34,071 nucleotides of DNA from Streptomyces xiaopingdaonensis. Lineage in GTDB: Bacteria; Actinomycetota; Actinomycetes; Streptomycetales; Streptomycetaceae. Location of the stretch: contig NZ_AJTQ01000042.1 in NCBI RefSeq assembly GCF_000262345.1, positions 1 to 34,071 on the forward strand, in the 5' to 3' direction. A program made the position numbers and the translations under genes. How positions within the stretch are numbered: the stretch's first letter is position 1; each line of letters begins with the position of its first letter. Positions 14,869 through 23,864 of the stretch are shown piece by piece. The notes beneath the pieces are model-generated. The model was not told where the DNA came from and searched no databases. It worked only from the letters and a program-made list of their open reading frames with translations.

Positions 14869-15762
14869 TCAGCTCTGCGAGCCGCCACCGGTCTCGCGGA
14901 GCGGGCGGAAGAGCCCTTCCTGGGTGACGGAGATGGCGAGTCCGCCTTCCCGCGTGAAGATCTGGCCGCGCGCCAGGCCCCTCGCGCCGGTGGCGATGGG
15001 TGACTCCTGCTGGTACAGGAACCAGTCGTCCGCCCTGAACTGCCGGTGGAACCACATGGCGTGGTCGAGGGAGGCGAGATCGAGCTTGCGCTCTCCCCAG
15101 AGCGGTTCGACGGGGATGCGCACCGCGTCCAGCAGTGTCATATCGCTGGCGTAGGTGACCGCGCAGGTATGTACGAGCGGGTCGTCCCCCAGCGAGCCGA
15201 TCGCTCGCATCCACACCGCGCTGCGCGGCTCCGCACCCGCCAACTCGTCCTCGCTCCAACGCAGTCGCTCCACGTAGCGGATGTCGAACGCCTGCCTGCG
15301 GGCCATGCGTTCCAGCCGCTCGGGGAGGCTGCCGATGCGTCCCTTGATCTCGTCGACGAGCCGCGGCAGCTCCTCCGGGGGCGGCACGTCCGGCATCGGC
15401 ATCTGGTGCTCGAAGCTCGGCTCCGGCCGATGGAAGGAAGCGGTGAGGTTGAAGATGGTCCGCCCCTCCTGCACGGCGACCACCCTGCGCGTGGTGAAGG
15501 AGCGCCCGTCCCTGACGCGCTCCACCTGGTACACGATCGGCACTCCCGGGCGGCCGGGGCGCAGGAAGTACGCATGGAGCGAGTGCACCGGACGCTCGGG
15601 CTCCGTCGTGCGCCCGGCGGCCACGAGCGCCTGGCCCGCCACCTGTCCGCCGAAGACACGCTGGAGGGATTCGTGCGGGCTGCGTCCGCGGAAGATGTCG
15701 AGGTCGATGCGCTCCAGGTCGAGCAGGTCGACGAGGCGCTCGGCCGGGCTCTGGTCGGTCAC
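14869..15762 (-). CDS. tesB: Acyl-CoA thioesterase II
   Basis: This 297-residue double hot-dog enzyme hydrolyses acyl-CoA to free fatty acid and CoA. Substrate-domain hallmarks are GRSPHESLQRVFGGQVAGQA and HSLHAYFLRPG. The three catalytic residues known from E. coli TesB (Asp, Thr/Ser, Gln) fit YASDMTLLD, ASLDHAMWFHRQF and VTQEGLFRPL. The GTG at 15762 is chosen because AAGGAG sits eight bases upstream. An ATG at 15813 would overlap the upstream helicase gene by 17 bases and has no such site. The 34-base gap after the helicase stop suggests co-transcription with it. Length and motifs are normal. Confidence 0.95.
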   Translation of the reverse strand: MTDQSPAERLVDLLDLERIDLDIFRGRSPHESLQRVFGGQVAGQALVAAGRTTEPERPVHSLHAYFLRPGRPGVPIVYQVERVRDGRSFTTRRVVAVQEGRTIFNLTASFHRPEPSFEHQMPMPDVPPPEELPRLVDEIKGRIGSLPERLERMARRQAFDIRYVERLRWSEDELAGAEPRSAVWMRAIGSLGDDPLVHTCAVTYASDMTLLDAVRIPVEPLWGERKLDLASLDHAMWFHRQFRADDWFLYQQESPIATGARGLARGQIFTREGGLAISVTQEGLFRPLRETGGGSQS

Positions 15763-15796
15763 GGTCTCGGCTCCTTCGCACTCGGCGCGACGGGTG

Positions 15797-18325
15797 TCAC
15801 AGCCGTCCGACATCGGTGATCTTCAGCACGGCGCGGCCCTCCGCGTCGGAGGCGGTGAGGTCGACCTCGGCGGAGATGCCCCAGTCATGATCGCCCTGCG
15901 GGTCGTCGAAGGTCTGCCGGACGCGCCAGAGGCCGTCCTGCGGCACCTCCTCGATCCGGAGCAGCTTGGGGCCGCGCGCGTCCGGTCCCGTACCGAGGTC
16001 GTCGTACTCCTCCCAGTAGCCGTCCATCGCCTCGGCCCACGCGTCCTCGTCCCACCCCGACTCCGCGTCGAGCGCACCGAGTTCGGCGACCTTGTCCAGC
16101 GCGGCGAGCTCGACCCGGCGGAAGAGGGCGTTGCGCACGAGCACCCGGAAGGCCCGCGGGTTGCCGGTCACCGGTTTCACCTCGTCGGCGCGGTCCTGGG
16201 CCTCTTCGGCGGTCTCGTCCTCCGGGTTGGCGAGCTGCTCCCACTCGTCGAGGAGGCTGGAGTCGACCTGGCGCACCAGCTCGCCCAGCCAGGCCGTGAT
16301 GTCCTGGAAGTCCTCCGACTTCAGGTCGTCGGGGACGGTGTGCTCCAGCGCCTTGTAGGCCCCGGCGAGGTAGCGCAGGACGATCCCCTCCGTCCTCGCC
16401 AGCTCATAGAAGGAGACGAACTCGCTGAAGGTCATGGCGCGTTCGTACATGTCCCGCACCACCGACTTCGGGGAGAGCGGGTGGTCCCCGACCCAGGGGT
16501 GCGACCTGCGGTAGAGCCCGTAGGCGTGGAAGAGGAGTTCCTCGAGCGGCTGCGGATGGGTGATGTCCATCAGCCGCTCCATCCGTTCCTCGTACTCGAT
16601 GCCCTCCGCCTTCATCTCGGCGACGGCTTCGCCCTTCGCCTTGTTGGTCTGCGCGGCGAGGATCTGACGTGGATCGTCGAGCGTCGACTCCACCACCGAG
16701 ACCATGTCCAGCGCGTAGGAAGGGGATTCGGGGTCGAGCAGTTCGAAGGCGGCGAGTGCGAACGTCGAGAGCGGCTGGTTGAGCGCGAAGTCCTGCTGGA
16801 GATCGACGGTGAGCCTGATCCGCCGGCCTTGCGCGTCGGGCTCGTCGAGCTGCTCGACGATGCCGCCGTCGAGGAGGGAGCGGTAGATGGCGATGGCGCG
16901 CCTGATGTGCCGCAGTTGGCTTCGGCGGTCCTCGTGGTTGTCCTCCAGCAGCTTCCGCATCTGCTGGAAGGCGTCGCCAGGCCGCGCGATGACGGCGAGG
17001 AGCATCGCGTGCGTGACGCGGAAGCGCGAGGTGAGGGGCTCCGGGTCGGAGGCGATCAGCTTCTCGAAGGTCTGTTGGCTCCAGTTGACCGAGCCTTCGG
17101 GCGCCTTCTTCCGCACCACCTTGCGGCGCTTCTTCGGGTCGTCCCCGGCCTTGGCGAGCGCCTTCTCGTTCTCGATCACATGCTCGGGCGCCTGTGCCAC
17201 CACGAACCCGGAGGTGTCGAAGCCTGCCCGCCCGGCACGCCCCGCGATCTGGTGGAACTCCCGCGCCCGCAGCGTGCGGACGCGATTCCCGTCGTACTTC
17301 GCGAGCGCCGTGAAGAGCACGGTACGGATCGGCACGTTCACACCGACGCCGAGCGTGTCCGTGCCGCAGATGACCTTGAGGAGGCCGGCCTGCGCCAGGC
17401 GCTCGACGAGCCGCCGGTACTTCGGCAGCATCCCCGCGTGGTGCACGCCGATCCCGTGCCGGACGAACCGGGAGAGGTTGCGGCCGAAGCCGGTGGTGAA
17501 GCGGAAGTTGCCGATGATCTTCGCGATCTCGTCCTTCTCGGCGCGCGAGCACATATTGATGCTCATCAGCGCCTGAGCTCTCTCCACCGCCTGCGCCTGC
17601 GTGAAGTGGACGATGTAGACGGGTGCTTGGTGCGTCTCCAGGAGCTCGGTGAGGGTCTCGGTGAGCGGCGTCGTCCGGTACTCGTAGCTCAGCGGTACAG
17701 GGCGGGTCGCGGAGCTGACGACGGCGGTCGAGCGGCCCGTGCGTCGGCTGAGGTCCCCCTCGAAGCGCGAAACGTCGCCGAGGGTCGCGGACATGAGGAC
17801 GAACTGCGCCTGCGGCAGCTCGAGGAGCGGGATCTGCCAGGCCCATCCGCGGTCCGGCTCCGCGTAGAAGTGGAACTCGTCCATCACCACTTGGCCGATG
17901 TCCGCGTCGGCGCCGTCGCGCAGGGCGATGGAGGCGAGGACCTCGGCGGTGCAGCAGATCACCGGGGCGTCGGAGTTGACCGAGGCGTCCCCCGTGAGCA
18001 TCCCGACGTTCTCGGTGCCGAAGAGCTTGCAGAGGTCGAAGAACTTCTCCGAGACGAGCGCCTTGATCGGTGCCGTGTAGAAGGTGACCTTGTCCTGCGC
18101 CAGCGCGGCGAAGTGCGCTCCCGCGGCGACGAGGCTCTTACCCGAGCCCGTGGGCGTCGAGAGGATGACATTGGCCCCGGACACCACCTCGATCAGCGCC
18201 TCCTCCTGGGCCGGATAGAGCGAGATACCCCGCTCTTCCGCCCACTCCGAGAAGGACTCGAAGAGGGCGTCCGGATCGGCGTCGGCGGGCAACTGATCGA
18301 TAAGGGTGGCTGTCACGGCCCCCAT
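15797..18325 (-). CDS. Ski2-like DEXH-box helicase with DUF3516
   Basis: This is a superfamily 2 DEXH helicase of about 842 residues with a C-terminal DUF3516 region, an actinobacterial family related to Ski2/HelY. Motif I is STPTGSGKS, motif Ia IKALVSEKF, motif II MDEFHFY (DEFH), motif III MSATL, motif V GTDTLGVGVNVP and motif VI QIAGRAGRAGFD. Beyond about residue 450 the protein is largely helical and acidic. The ATG at 18325 is preferred since GGGAGG sits nine bases upstream; an in-frame extension to 18376 is unsupported. The tesB gene follows 34 bases after the stop, probably in the same transcript. RNA unwinding or degradation support is known of Ski2-like enzymes, but the role here is inferred. 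Confidence 0.93.
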   Translation of the reverse strand: MGAVTATLIDQLPADADPDALFESFSEWAEERGISLYPAQEEALIEVVSGANVILSTPTGSGKSLVAAGAHFAALAQDKVTFYTAPIKALVSEKFFDLCKLFGTENVGMLTGDASVNSDAPVICCTAEVLASIALRDGADADIGQVVMDEFHFYAEPDRGWAWQIPLLELPQAQFVLMSATLGDVSRFEGDLSRRTGRSTAVVSSATRPVPLSYEYRTTPLTETLTELLETHQAPVYIVHFTQAQAVERAQALMSINMCSRAEKDEIAKIIGNFRFTTGFGRNLSRFVRHGIGVHHAGMLPKYRRLVERLAQAGLLKVICGTDTLGVGVNVPIRTVLFTALAKYDGNRVRTLRAREFHQIAGRAGRAGFDTSGFVVAQAPEHVIENEKALAKAGDDPKKRRKVVRKKAPEGSVNWSQQTFEKLIASDPEPLTSRFRVTHAMLLAVIARPGDAFQQMRKLLEDNHEDRRSQLRHIRRAIAIYRSLLDGGIVEQLDEPDAQGRRIRLTVDLQQDFALNQPLSTFALAAFELLDPESPSYALDMVSVVESTLDDPRQILAAQTNKAKGEAVAEMKAEGIEYEERMERLMDITHPQPLEELLFHAYGLYRRSHPWVGDHPLSPKSVVRDMYERAMTFSEFVSFYELARTEGIVLRYLAGAYKALEHTVPDDLKSEDFQDITAWLGELVRQVDSSLLDEWEQLANPEDETAEEAQDRADEVKPVTGNPRAFRVLVRNALFRRVELAALDKVAELGALDAESGWDEDAWAEAMDGYWEEYDDLGTGPDARGPKLLRIEEVPQDGLWRVRQTFDDPQGDHDWGISAEVDLTASDAEGRAVLKITDVGRL

Positions 18326-18512
18326 ACTGCCTTGCCTCCCGGGCGATCGGTGAACCGGTGCGCCCGCGGTGATCATCGGACGCTACCCTGTGTCGCCGAC
18401 CGGGTGTCAGATCCGAACCGACGACACCGGGGAACCAGCCGCCGGTGCTCCGGCGGCTCGTGGCGAGCCGCGCGCACGCGGACCGAGAGACAACCACAGG
18501 GCGGGGATAGAG

Positions 18513-19304
18513 ATGATGGGACCGGCGCACTCGCTGTCGGGAGCGGCGGCGTGGCTCGGAGTGGGTGCGGCGGCGGCCTGGCTGGAGAACCCGATGCCCT
18601 GGCCGGTGCTCCTGACGGGCATGCTCATCTGCTCGGGCGCCGCACTCGCTCCCGACCTCGACCAGAAGTCGGCCACCATCTCCCGTGCTTTCGGGCCGCT
18701 CTCCAGGATCCTGTGCGGCATCATCGACACCGTCTCCACCGCCGTCTACAACGCGACGCGGGGCAAAGGGGAGAGGCACCGCTCGGGAGGGCACCGCACG
18801 CTGACCCACACCTGGCCGTGGGCGCTCTTCATCGGCGGCGGGTTCTCCGCGATCGCGTACTTCGGCGGACGCTGGGCGGTGCTGGTGATCCTCTTCATCC
18901 ACATGGTGCTCGCCGTGGAGGGGCTGCTCTGGCGTGCGGCCCGGGTCTCCAGCGACGTCCTCGTCTGGCTGCTCGGCGCCACGAGTGCCTGGATGCTGGT
19001 GGAGATACTCGACCGCCCCGGCAACGGGGCCGACTGGCTCTTCGGCGCCGACGGCCGGGAGTACCTGTGGCTCGGGGTGCCGATAGTCGTGGGGGCGCTT
19101 GTCCACAACATCGGGGACGCGCTCACCGTTTCGGGGTGTCCGGTCCTGTGGCCGATACCGATAGCGGGCAAGCGCTGGTATCCGCTGGGCACACCCAGCT
19201 TCATGCGTTTCAGGGCCGGCGCCTGGGTGGAGAACGCGGTCCTCATGCCGGCCTTCATGGTGCTCGGCGGCGCGGGCAGCCTCGTCGCGCTCGGAGTGGT
19301 CTGA
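18513..19304 (+). CDS. YdjM-type membrane-bound metal-dependent hydrolase
   Basis: The product of about 263 residues is a multi-pass membrane protein of the YdjM/LexA-binding inner-membrane hydrolase family (PF04307). Visible family features are an early histidine in MMGPAHSLSG, the segment ALAPDLDQKSATISR with paired acidic residues, and the HRTLTHTW motif. These supply the likely metal ligands. Four or more hydrophobic helices follow. The start is one of two adjacent ATGs (18513, 18516) behind GGGGATAGAG. The long in-frame extension upstream is rejected. The gene is divergent from the helicase, with a 187-base gap. The family's substrate in streptomycetes is not known. Confidence 0.9.
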   Translation: MMGPAHSLSGAAAWLGVGAAAAWLENPMPWPVLLTGMLICSGAALAPDLDQKSATISRAFGPLSRILCGIIDTVSTAVYNATRGKGERHRSGGHRTLTHTWPWALFIGGGFSAIAYFGGRWAVLVILFIHMVLAVEGLLWRAARVSSDVLVWLLGATSAWMLVEILDRPGNGADWLFGADGREYLWLGVPIVVGALVHNIGDALTVSGCPVLWPIPIAGKRWYPLGTPSFMRFRAGAWVENAVLMPAFMVLGGAGSLVALGVV

Positions 19305-19862
19305 GCCGCACCCGGGCAACCCCCGTGGACAACCGCAGGTCGGCCTTCGCCGGCCCGGGGAGGCAGCGGGCCGTGGCCGAGGCAGGCGGCCGTCCGGAGC
19401 CGGTGGGCCTGTCGGTGCCTGCGAAGGGGCTGCAGGAGCGGGGGAGTTGGTTCGCCGGCGCGCTCCGGACGCTCTCGCCGCGATGGCTCGCGGCGAGGCT
19501 GTCCGGGAGGTGGACATCGCCGTTCTCGTCTCCGGGAGCGGAGTCAGCCGCCGGGAGACGGTGCGTGCGCCGTCTCGTCGTGCGGAGGTGTTCCTCCACG
19601 GTCGGGAGGAGTTGCGGGCCGCCTTCGCCGACCCGCCACGCGACGCTTCTCCCTCTATATGCCGAGTGGGGCCCCGTCGACGGGCACGGGCCGGGTGCTG
19701 TTCGAGGAGCGCCACCACGGGCGCCCCCGCACCCCCGGCGCCCCCCGACGTCACGACTGCTTTCGTCGGGAGGAGCAGGACGCGGAAGACCGGTCGAAAC
19801 CGTTGCCCCAACCCGGCGTGACCGTCGAGGTGTTGGGTACCCGGCGCCCGGAGGTGAGAAGA
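19305..19862 (+). other. Gene-poor interval with a possible relic
   Basis: This 558-base stretch holds no convincing intact gene. The open frames on either strand lack a stable coding pattern or a good ribosome-binding site. A possible decayed coding segment is given separately at 19447-19821. The 3' end carries the ribosome-binding site of the next gene (GGAGGTGAG at 19850-19858). Confidence 0.5.
19447..19821 (+). pseudogene. Possible relic of a nucleotidyltransferase-like gene
   Basis: From the ATG at 19483 the frame reads VREVDIAVLVSGSG, RETVR, then EVFLHGREELRAAFA. The pattern (D-I-A-V-L, then V-F-L-H-x5-L) is reminiscent of minimal nucleotidyltransferases of the DNA polymerase beta fold. 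Typical codon use ends near 19650, after which the frame becomes arginine/proline-rich and meaningless, and another frame looks slightly better (LYMPSGAPSTG). There is no good start or ribosome-binding site. The reading is faint and rests on pattern memory only. It could equally be noncoding DNA that stays open because of high GC. Confidence 0.25.
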
Positions 19863-20030
19863 GTGATTCCTTTGCTTCTCGTCCTGTTGCTTGCCCTGAT
19901 CCTCTTCGGAGCGGGCTTCGCCGTGAAGGCGCTGTGGTGGATCGCGCTGGTCGTCCTGGTCGTGTGGCTGCTCGGCTTCGTCGTGCGCCCCGGCACCGGA
20001 GCCGGTCGCGGTCGCTGGTACCGCTGGTAG
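19863..20030 (+). CDS. Small hydrophobic protein (55 aa)
   Basis: This is one of the small hydrophobic proteins found throughout Streptomyces. The GTG at 19863 has GGAGG eight bases upstream and gives 55 residues. Two membrane segments are visible (IPLLLVLLLALILFGAGFAV and LWWIALVVLVVWLLGFVV), followed by a short Gly/Arg tail ending in RGRWYRW. Its function is not known to me. It stands alone, with a hairpin downstream before the convergent response-regulator gene. The clear ribosome-binding site and typical ending make it a real gene despite its size. Confidence 0.85.
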   Translation: MIPLLLVLLLALILFGAGFAVKALWWIALVVLVVWLLGFVVRPGTGAGRGRWYRW

Positions 20031-20106
20031 AAGGAGGCGCGCGCGGGTGTCCCGGGCAACAGCCCGGGGCGCCCGGCGACGCGTACGGCCGCCGGGGCGC
20101 CCTGTG

Positions 20107-20133
20107 CCGGTGCGGGGCCGAGCCCGGCACCGG
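20107..20133. terminator. Hairpin between the hydrophobic-protein gene and the response regulator gene
   Basis: A 7-bp outer stem (20107-20113 with 20127-20133), one G-G mismatch and a 4-bp inner stem close over a CGA loop between convergent genes. A smaller 7-bp hairpin lies upstream at 20051-20068. The 20134-20250 remainder has short GTCACCGG repeats and no gene. Confidence 0.5.
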
Positions 20134-20252
20134 ACCCGCCCCGTCACCGGACCCGCGCCGTCACCGAATGCCGCGGGCCCACTCGTCGGCCCTGAGTAAC
20201 GCCGACTCCTCGGCTGTCCCGGTCACTCCGGCAACGCCGACCCCCGACCCCG

Positions 20253-20966
20253 TCACTTCCCCGTGTCGGTGGCACCGGCGCGCAGCCAGCGGTAGCGGTG
20301 TTCGGGGCGTCCGGCCGAGCCGTACCGCATGCGCAGTTCGACGCGGCCGTCGGCGCAGAGGTGTTCCAGATAGCGGCGCGCGGTGACACGAGAGACGCCG
20401 GTGCGTGCGCTGACGTCGACGGCGGACAGGTCGCCTTCGGCGCCGCGGAGTACGTCCGCGACGAGTTCGCTAGTCGTCGACGTCAGCCCCTTAGGGAGCG
20501 CCGGAGCCGCGACGGGGGAGCGCATCAGTGCGAAGAGCCGGTCGACCTCCCGCTGCGAGGCGGCCTCGCCCGCGTCGGTCATCTTGCTGCGCGCGACGGC
20601 GTACCGCTCCAACCGGTCCCGCAGCGCCGTCAGCGGAAAGGGCTTCAACAAGTAGTGGACGGCACCGCCGTGGAGCGCGGCGCGCACCTGGTCGATGTCG
20701 CGTACGGCGGTGATGACGAGGAAGTCGACGGGATGGCGGGCCGCGGTCTCGGGCGCGCGCAGCGTGCGCAGCACCGAGATGCCCGTGTCGTCGGGGAGGT
20801 AGAGGTCGAGGAGGACGAGGTCGGGCCGCAGCCGCCGCACCGCGTCGAGCGCGTCGACGGCGGTGTGCACGACGCCTGCCGTGGTGAAACCGGGGAGGGA
20901 GTCGACGAGTTCGCGGTGGTTCCGGGCCACCCGAGCGTCGTCGTCGACGACGAGGACCCTGATCAC
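20253..20966 (-). CDS. CitB/DcuR-type response regulator
   Basis: This 237-residue response regulator of the CitB/DpiA/DcuR type is the partner of the sensor kinase encoded just upstream. The receiver has acidic residues at 8-10 (VVDDD), the phosphorylatable Asp54 in VLLDLYLPDD, Thr86 in VITAV and Lys108 in YLLKPF. The C-terminal half carries a winged helix-turn-helix-like module (LSAVDVSARTGVSRVTARRY) that should bind DNA. Its ATG overlaps the kinase stop in an ATGA, so the two are coupled. In this family phosphorylated regulators activate transport or catabolism of citrate or C4-dicarboxylates. The likely target is the tctCBA operon, divergent from the kinase gene. Confidence 0.95.
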   Translation of the reverse strand: MIRVLVVDDDARVARNHRELVDSLPGFTTAGVVHTAVDALDAVRRLRPDLVLLDLYLPDDTGISVLRTLRAPETAARHPVDFLVITAVRDIDQVRAALHGGAVHYLLKPFPLTALRDRLERYAVARSKMTDAGEAASQREVDRLFALMRSPVAAPALPKGLTSTTSELVADVLRGAEGDLSAVDVSARTGVSRVTARRYLEHLCADGRVELRMRYGSAGRPEHRYRWLRAGATDTGK

Positions 20967-22627
20967 GAAGGCACCGCCCGCGTCGCGGCGACACCCCGCG
21001 CGGCCTCGGCGACGGGCAGGTACGCGGTGAACACGGCCCCCTCCTCGCTGTCGGCCTCCCCTGGCACCACCTGGACACTGCCCGCGCGACTCTCGCAGAC
21101 CTGGCGCACCAGCGCCAGCCCCAGCCCGCGACCGCCGCTGTCCCTCGCGGCTTTGGTGGTGAAACCGTAGTCGAAGATCTCCTCGGCGAGTTCGGCCGAG
21201 ACCCCGCCGCCGGAGTCGATGACCCGGACTTCGACGAGGTCGCGCAGCAACTCCTCGCCGTCGGCCGGGTGGACGCGGACGAGCACCTCCAACCAGCCCT
21301 CGCCGACCGCCGTGACGGAGTCGAGCGCGTTGTCGACGAGGTTGCCGAGGACGAGGAGCACGTCCGACCGCAGCGTGCTCGGCAGCGGCGAGGGCACCCG
21401 GCTCATCGGGGAGAGCAGCAACTCCGCGCCGCGCTCGGCCGCTTGCGCGGACTTCGCGAGAGCGAGGGCCGCGACCGCCGGGTCGGCGATCCGCTCGCTC
21501 ACCTCGTCGCTGGCCCGGGCGTGGGCGGCGGAGAGGTCGGCGAGGTAGGCGCGGGCCTCTTCCGTGGCGCCCAGCTCCAGCATCCCGGCGACGGTGTGGA
21601 TGCGGTTGGCGAACTCGTGGGACTGCGCCCGCAGTCCGCTCGTGACCGTGCGGGCGCCGTCGAGTTCGCCGGTGAGCCGGTCGAGTTCGGTGCGGTCGCG
21701 CAACGTCACCACGGCCCCGGCCGTGCGGCCCCGCACCCGTACCGGCATGCGGTTGCAGACGAGGATGCGGGCTCCGGCGAGGACGATGCGGTCGGCGCCG
21801 GGGTCGTCGCCGGAGACGATGTCGCGGAGCCGCGCATCGAGGCCGAGGTCTTCGAGCACGCGGCCCTCGCTCGCCGCGGGGAGGTCGAGCATCTCCCGCG
21901 CGGGCGGGTTGACGAGGACGACGCGGCCTTCCGTATCGACGGCGAGCACGCCCTCCCTGATGCCGTAGAGCAGCGCCTCCCTGCTCTCCAAGAGCGCAGT
22001 GATCTCGGCGGGTTCGAGCCCGTACGTCTTGGCCCGCACCCGGCGCGAGAGCACGAAGGCGCCGGCCGCGCCGAGCACGAGCACCGTCGCGGTGGTCCCC
22101 AGCACCCAGGGGAGCGCGGCGGTGGCCTCGCTCGCGATGTCCGAGGTGAGCACACCGACCGAGACGTACCCGACGACTTCGCCCTTCGAGCGCACCGGCA
22201 CCTTCGCACGCACGCTGCGGCCCTGGGTGCCGGTCTGCTCACCGCTCCACTCGTGCCCGGTGGCCGCCGGACCCGGTGGTGTGGAGACTCGCCTGCCGAT
22301 CAACTCGTCGTCCACGTGCGACCTCCGCGTGCCGTCGGGCGTCGCCACGACCACGTACAGCGCGCCCGTCGCCCGCTGGACGTCGTCGGCGAGCGGGTCG
22401 ATCACCCGCGCGCCGTCCGGGCGCGGCACCGCCTCGCGGACCTGGGGCATGAGGGCCACCGAGCGGGCGATGGTGAGCACGCGTTCGCTGTACTGCCGGT
22501 CCAACTCGTCGTCGTGGTGGGCGATCCAGAGGCCGCCCGTCGCCGTCACCGCGAGGGTGAGGAGCAGGACGCAGCCCACGAAGAGGGAGCCGGTGAGGGA
22601 GAGACGGCGGGGGCGCGGAAGGTGCAT
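20963..22627 (-). CDS. CitA/DcuS-type sensor histidine kinase
   Basis: The 554-residue product is a membrane sensor kinase of the citrate/C4-dicarboxylate class. A first transmembrane helix (about residues 11-35) is followed by an extracytoplasmic PDC/CitA-like sensor (about 36-170, with ERVLTIARSVALMPQVREAV) and a second helix (about 174-194). A cytoplasmic PAS domain (about 215-315) and a SHEF-type H-box with His337 (LRAQSHEFANRIHTV) follow. The ATPase domain shows LGNLVDNALDSV (N box), VIDSGGGV (G1) and GRGLGLALV (G2). The ATG at 22627 is the first of the frame. The ligand is inferred from family and from the neighbouring tricarboxylate transporter. Confidence 0.95.
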   Translation of the reverse strand: MHLPRPRRLSLTGSLFVGCVLLLTLAVTATGGLWIAHHDDELDRQYSERVLTIARSVALMPQVREAVPRPDGARVIDPLADDVQRATGALYVVVATPDGTRRSHVDDELIGRRVSTPPGPAATGHEWSGEQTGTQGRSVRAKVPVRSKGEVVGYVSVGVLTSDIASEATAALPWVLGTTATVLVLGAAGAFVLSRRVRAKTYGLEPAEITALLESREALLYGIREGVLAVDTEGRVVLVNPPAREMLDLPAASEGRVLEDLGLDARLRDIVSGDDPGADRIVLAGARILVCNRMPVRVRGRTAGAVVTLRDRTELDRLTGELDGARTVTSGLRAQSHEFANRIHTVAGMLELGATEEARAYLADLSAAHARASDEVSERIADPAVAALALAKSAQAAERGAELLLSPMSRVPSPLPSTLRSDVLLVLGNLVDNALDSVTAVGEGWLEVLVRVHPADGEELLRDLVEVRVIDSGGGVSAELAEEIFDYGFTTKAARDSGGRGLGLALVRQVCESRAGSVQVVPGEADSEEGAVFTAYLPVAEAARGVAATRAVPS

Positions 22628-22716
22628 GAGGAGATATCAGCGGAGGAGAAGAGCGGGGGTACAGGGGCCGGCCGGGCGATGCGGGCGCGGCCGGATCGCG
22701 ACCAATACGACCACTA

Positions 22717-22756
22717 TGACGTCAGTGTTAACAGATCTCGAACGTGCCTGTAACCG
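22717..22756. promoter_or_regulatory. AT-rich palindrome cluster between the kinase gene and tctC
   Basis: The 247-base divergent region has an AT-rich core with two perfect 8-base palindromes, TGACGTCA (22717-22724) and TGTTAACA (22726-22733), overlapped by AGATCT (22733-22738). A TTAACA (22728-22733) and TAACCG (22751-22756) spaced by 17 bases could be a weak promoter for tctC. Such a block is the natural binding place for the CitB-type regulator. Both roles are inferred. Confidence 0.4.
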
Positions 22757-22874
22757 CGCTCACACTGTGGTGCACCCCGCAGCGCCGGCCTCCCGCGGGA
22801 GGCGGTGCGCCGCGGCCGGCGAAAGGCCCGGCAAGGCGCCGGGCACCGCACCGAGGAGAGAAAGGACGGACGGG

Positions 22875-23864
22875 ATGAAGTCAGCCAGGCTCCTGAAACG
22901 TGCGGCGGCCGTGTCCGCCGCCGTGCTCCTGGTCGGGGCCGCCGTCGTCGACGTACGGCAGAAGGCCGCGTCGGGCAGCGGCCCCGGCGAGAAGCTGATG
23001 CTGATCGCGCCCGCGGCGCCCGGCGGCGGCTGGGACATGCTCGCGCGGGAGATGCAGAGCGGTCTGCGCGAGGAGGACCTGCGCTACAACGTCGAGGTCG
23101 CCAACGCCGAGGGCGCCGGCGGGACCATCGGCCTCACGCAGAACGCCAACAGGCGCGGCCAGGACAACGTGCTCACCATGTCGGGCCTCGGCATGGTCGG
23201 CGCGGTCGAAAGCCTCGATTCGCAGCACACCATGGCCGATTCGACGCCGATCGCCCAACTCGCCTCCGAGTACCTGACGGTCGTCGTCCCCGCCAAGTCC
23301 CCCTACAAGACCCTCGACGACCTCGCCGAGGACTGGCCCGGCAAGGCGAAGGACCTGCCGGTGGCGGGCGGATCGATGGGCGGCGTCGACCAGATCTTCG
23401 CCGCACGGGTCGCGGAGAGCATGGACACACCCCCGGCGGAGATCAACTACCTGCCGTACGCGGGCGGAGGCGAGGTCCTCACCTCGCTCCTCTCCGGAAC
23501 GGCCGACGTCGGCTTCGGCACCTTGGGCGACTTCAGCGACCAGTTGGAGACCGGCTCCGTCCGCGCCCTCGGCGTCTCCTCGAAGGAGCGGCTGGACGGC
23601 GTCGACGTGCCGACGATGGCGGAGGAAGGGTACGACGTGGAGATGTCGAACTGGCGCGGCGTCATCGCACCGCCGGGGCTGACGCGGGCGGAGACGGCGA
23701 AGCTGGAGCGGGTCGTCGAGAAGCTCAGGAACAGCCCCAGTTGGGCCGACACCCTCAAGCGCAACCGGTGGACCGACACCTACCAGGGCCGCGCCGAGTT
23801 CGAGGAGTTCCTGAAGAAGGAGACGGCGGAGACGAGGAAGACCGTGAAGGCGCTGGGGCTGTGA
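22875..23864 (+). CDS. tctC: TctC-type tricarboxylate-binding protein
   Basis: This 329-residue extracytoplasmic solute receptor of the tripartite tricarboxylate transporter family delivers its ligand to TctAB. An N-terminal hydrophobic helix (about residues 10-27) is followed by the ligand-binding region with APAAPGGGWDMLAREM, which is the classic TctC start, NAEGAGGTIGL, and later YAGGGEVLTSLLSG. The ATG at 22875 has AAGGA within 15 bases. No lipobox cysteine is seen after the hydrophobic stretch, unlike many Gram-positive binding proteins, so it may be held by an uncleaved signal anchor or released. The stop overlaps the start of tctB (TGATG). Ligand: a tri- or dicarboxylate by family. Confidence 0.95.
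   Translation: MKSARLLKRAAAVSAAVLLVGAAVVDVRQKAASGSGPGEKLMLIAPAAPGGGWDMLAREMQSGLREEDLRYNVEVANAEGAGGTIGLTQNANRRGQDNVLTMSGLGMVGAVESLDSQHTMADSTPIAQLASEYLTVVVPAKSPYKTLDDLAEDWPGKAKDLPVAGGSMGGVDQIFAARVAESMDTPPAEINYLPYAGGGEVLTSLLSGTADVGFGTLGDFSDQLETGSVRALGVSSKERLDGVDVPTMAEEGYDVEMSNWRGVIAPPGLTRAETAKLERVVEKLRNSPSWADTLKRNRWTDTYQGRAEFEEFLKKETAETRKTVKALGL

Noticed and set aside
15763..15813. ATG start for tesB overlapping the helicase end
   Set aside because: The GTG at 15762 has AAGGAG at ideal spacing and gives the family's usual N-terminus.
15281..20386. A 1701-codon plus-strand open frame
   Set aside because: It runs antisense through tesB, the helicase and other genes, with no start signal and no recognisable domain. 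It reflects GC-rich codon bias.
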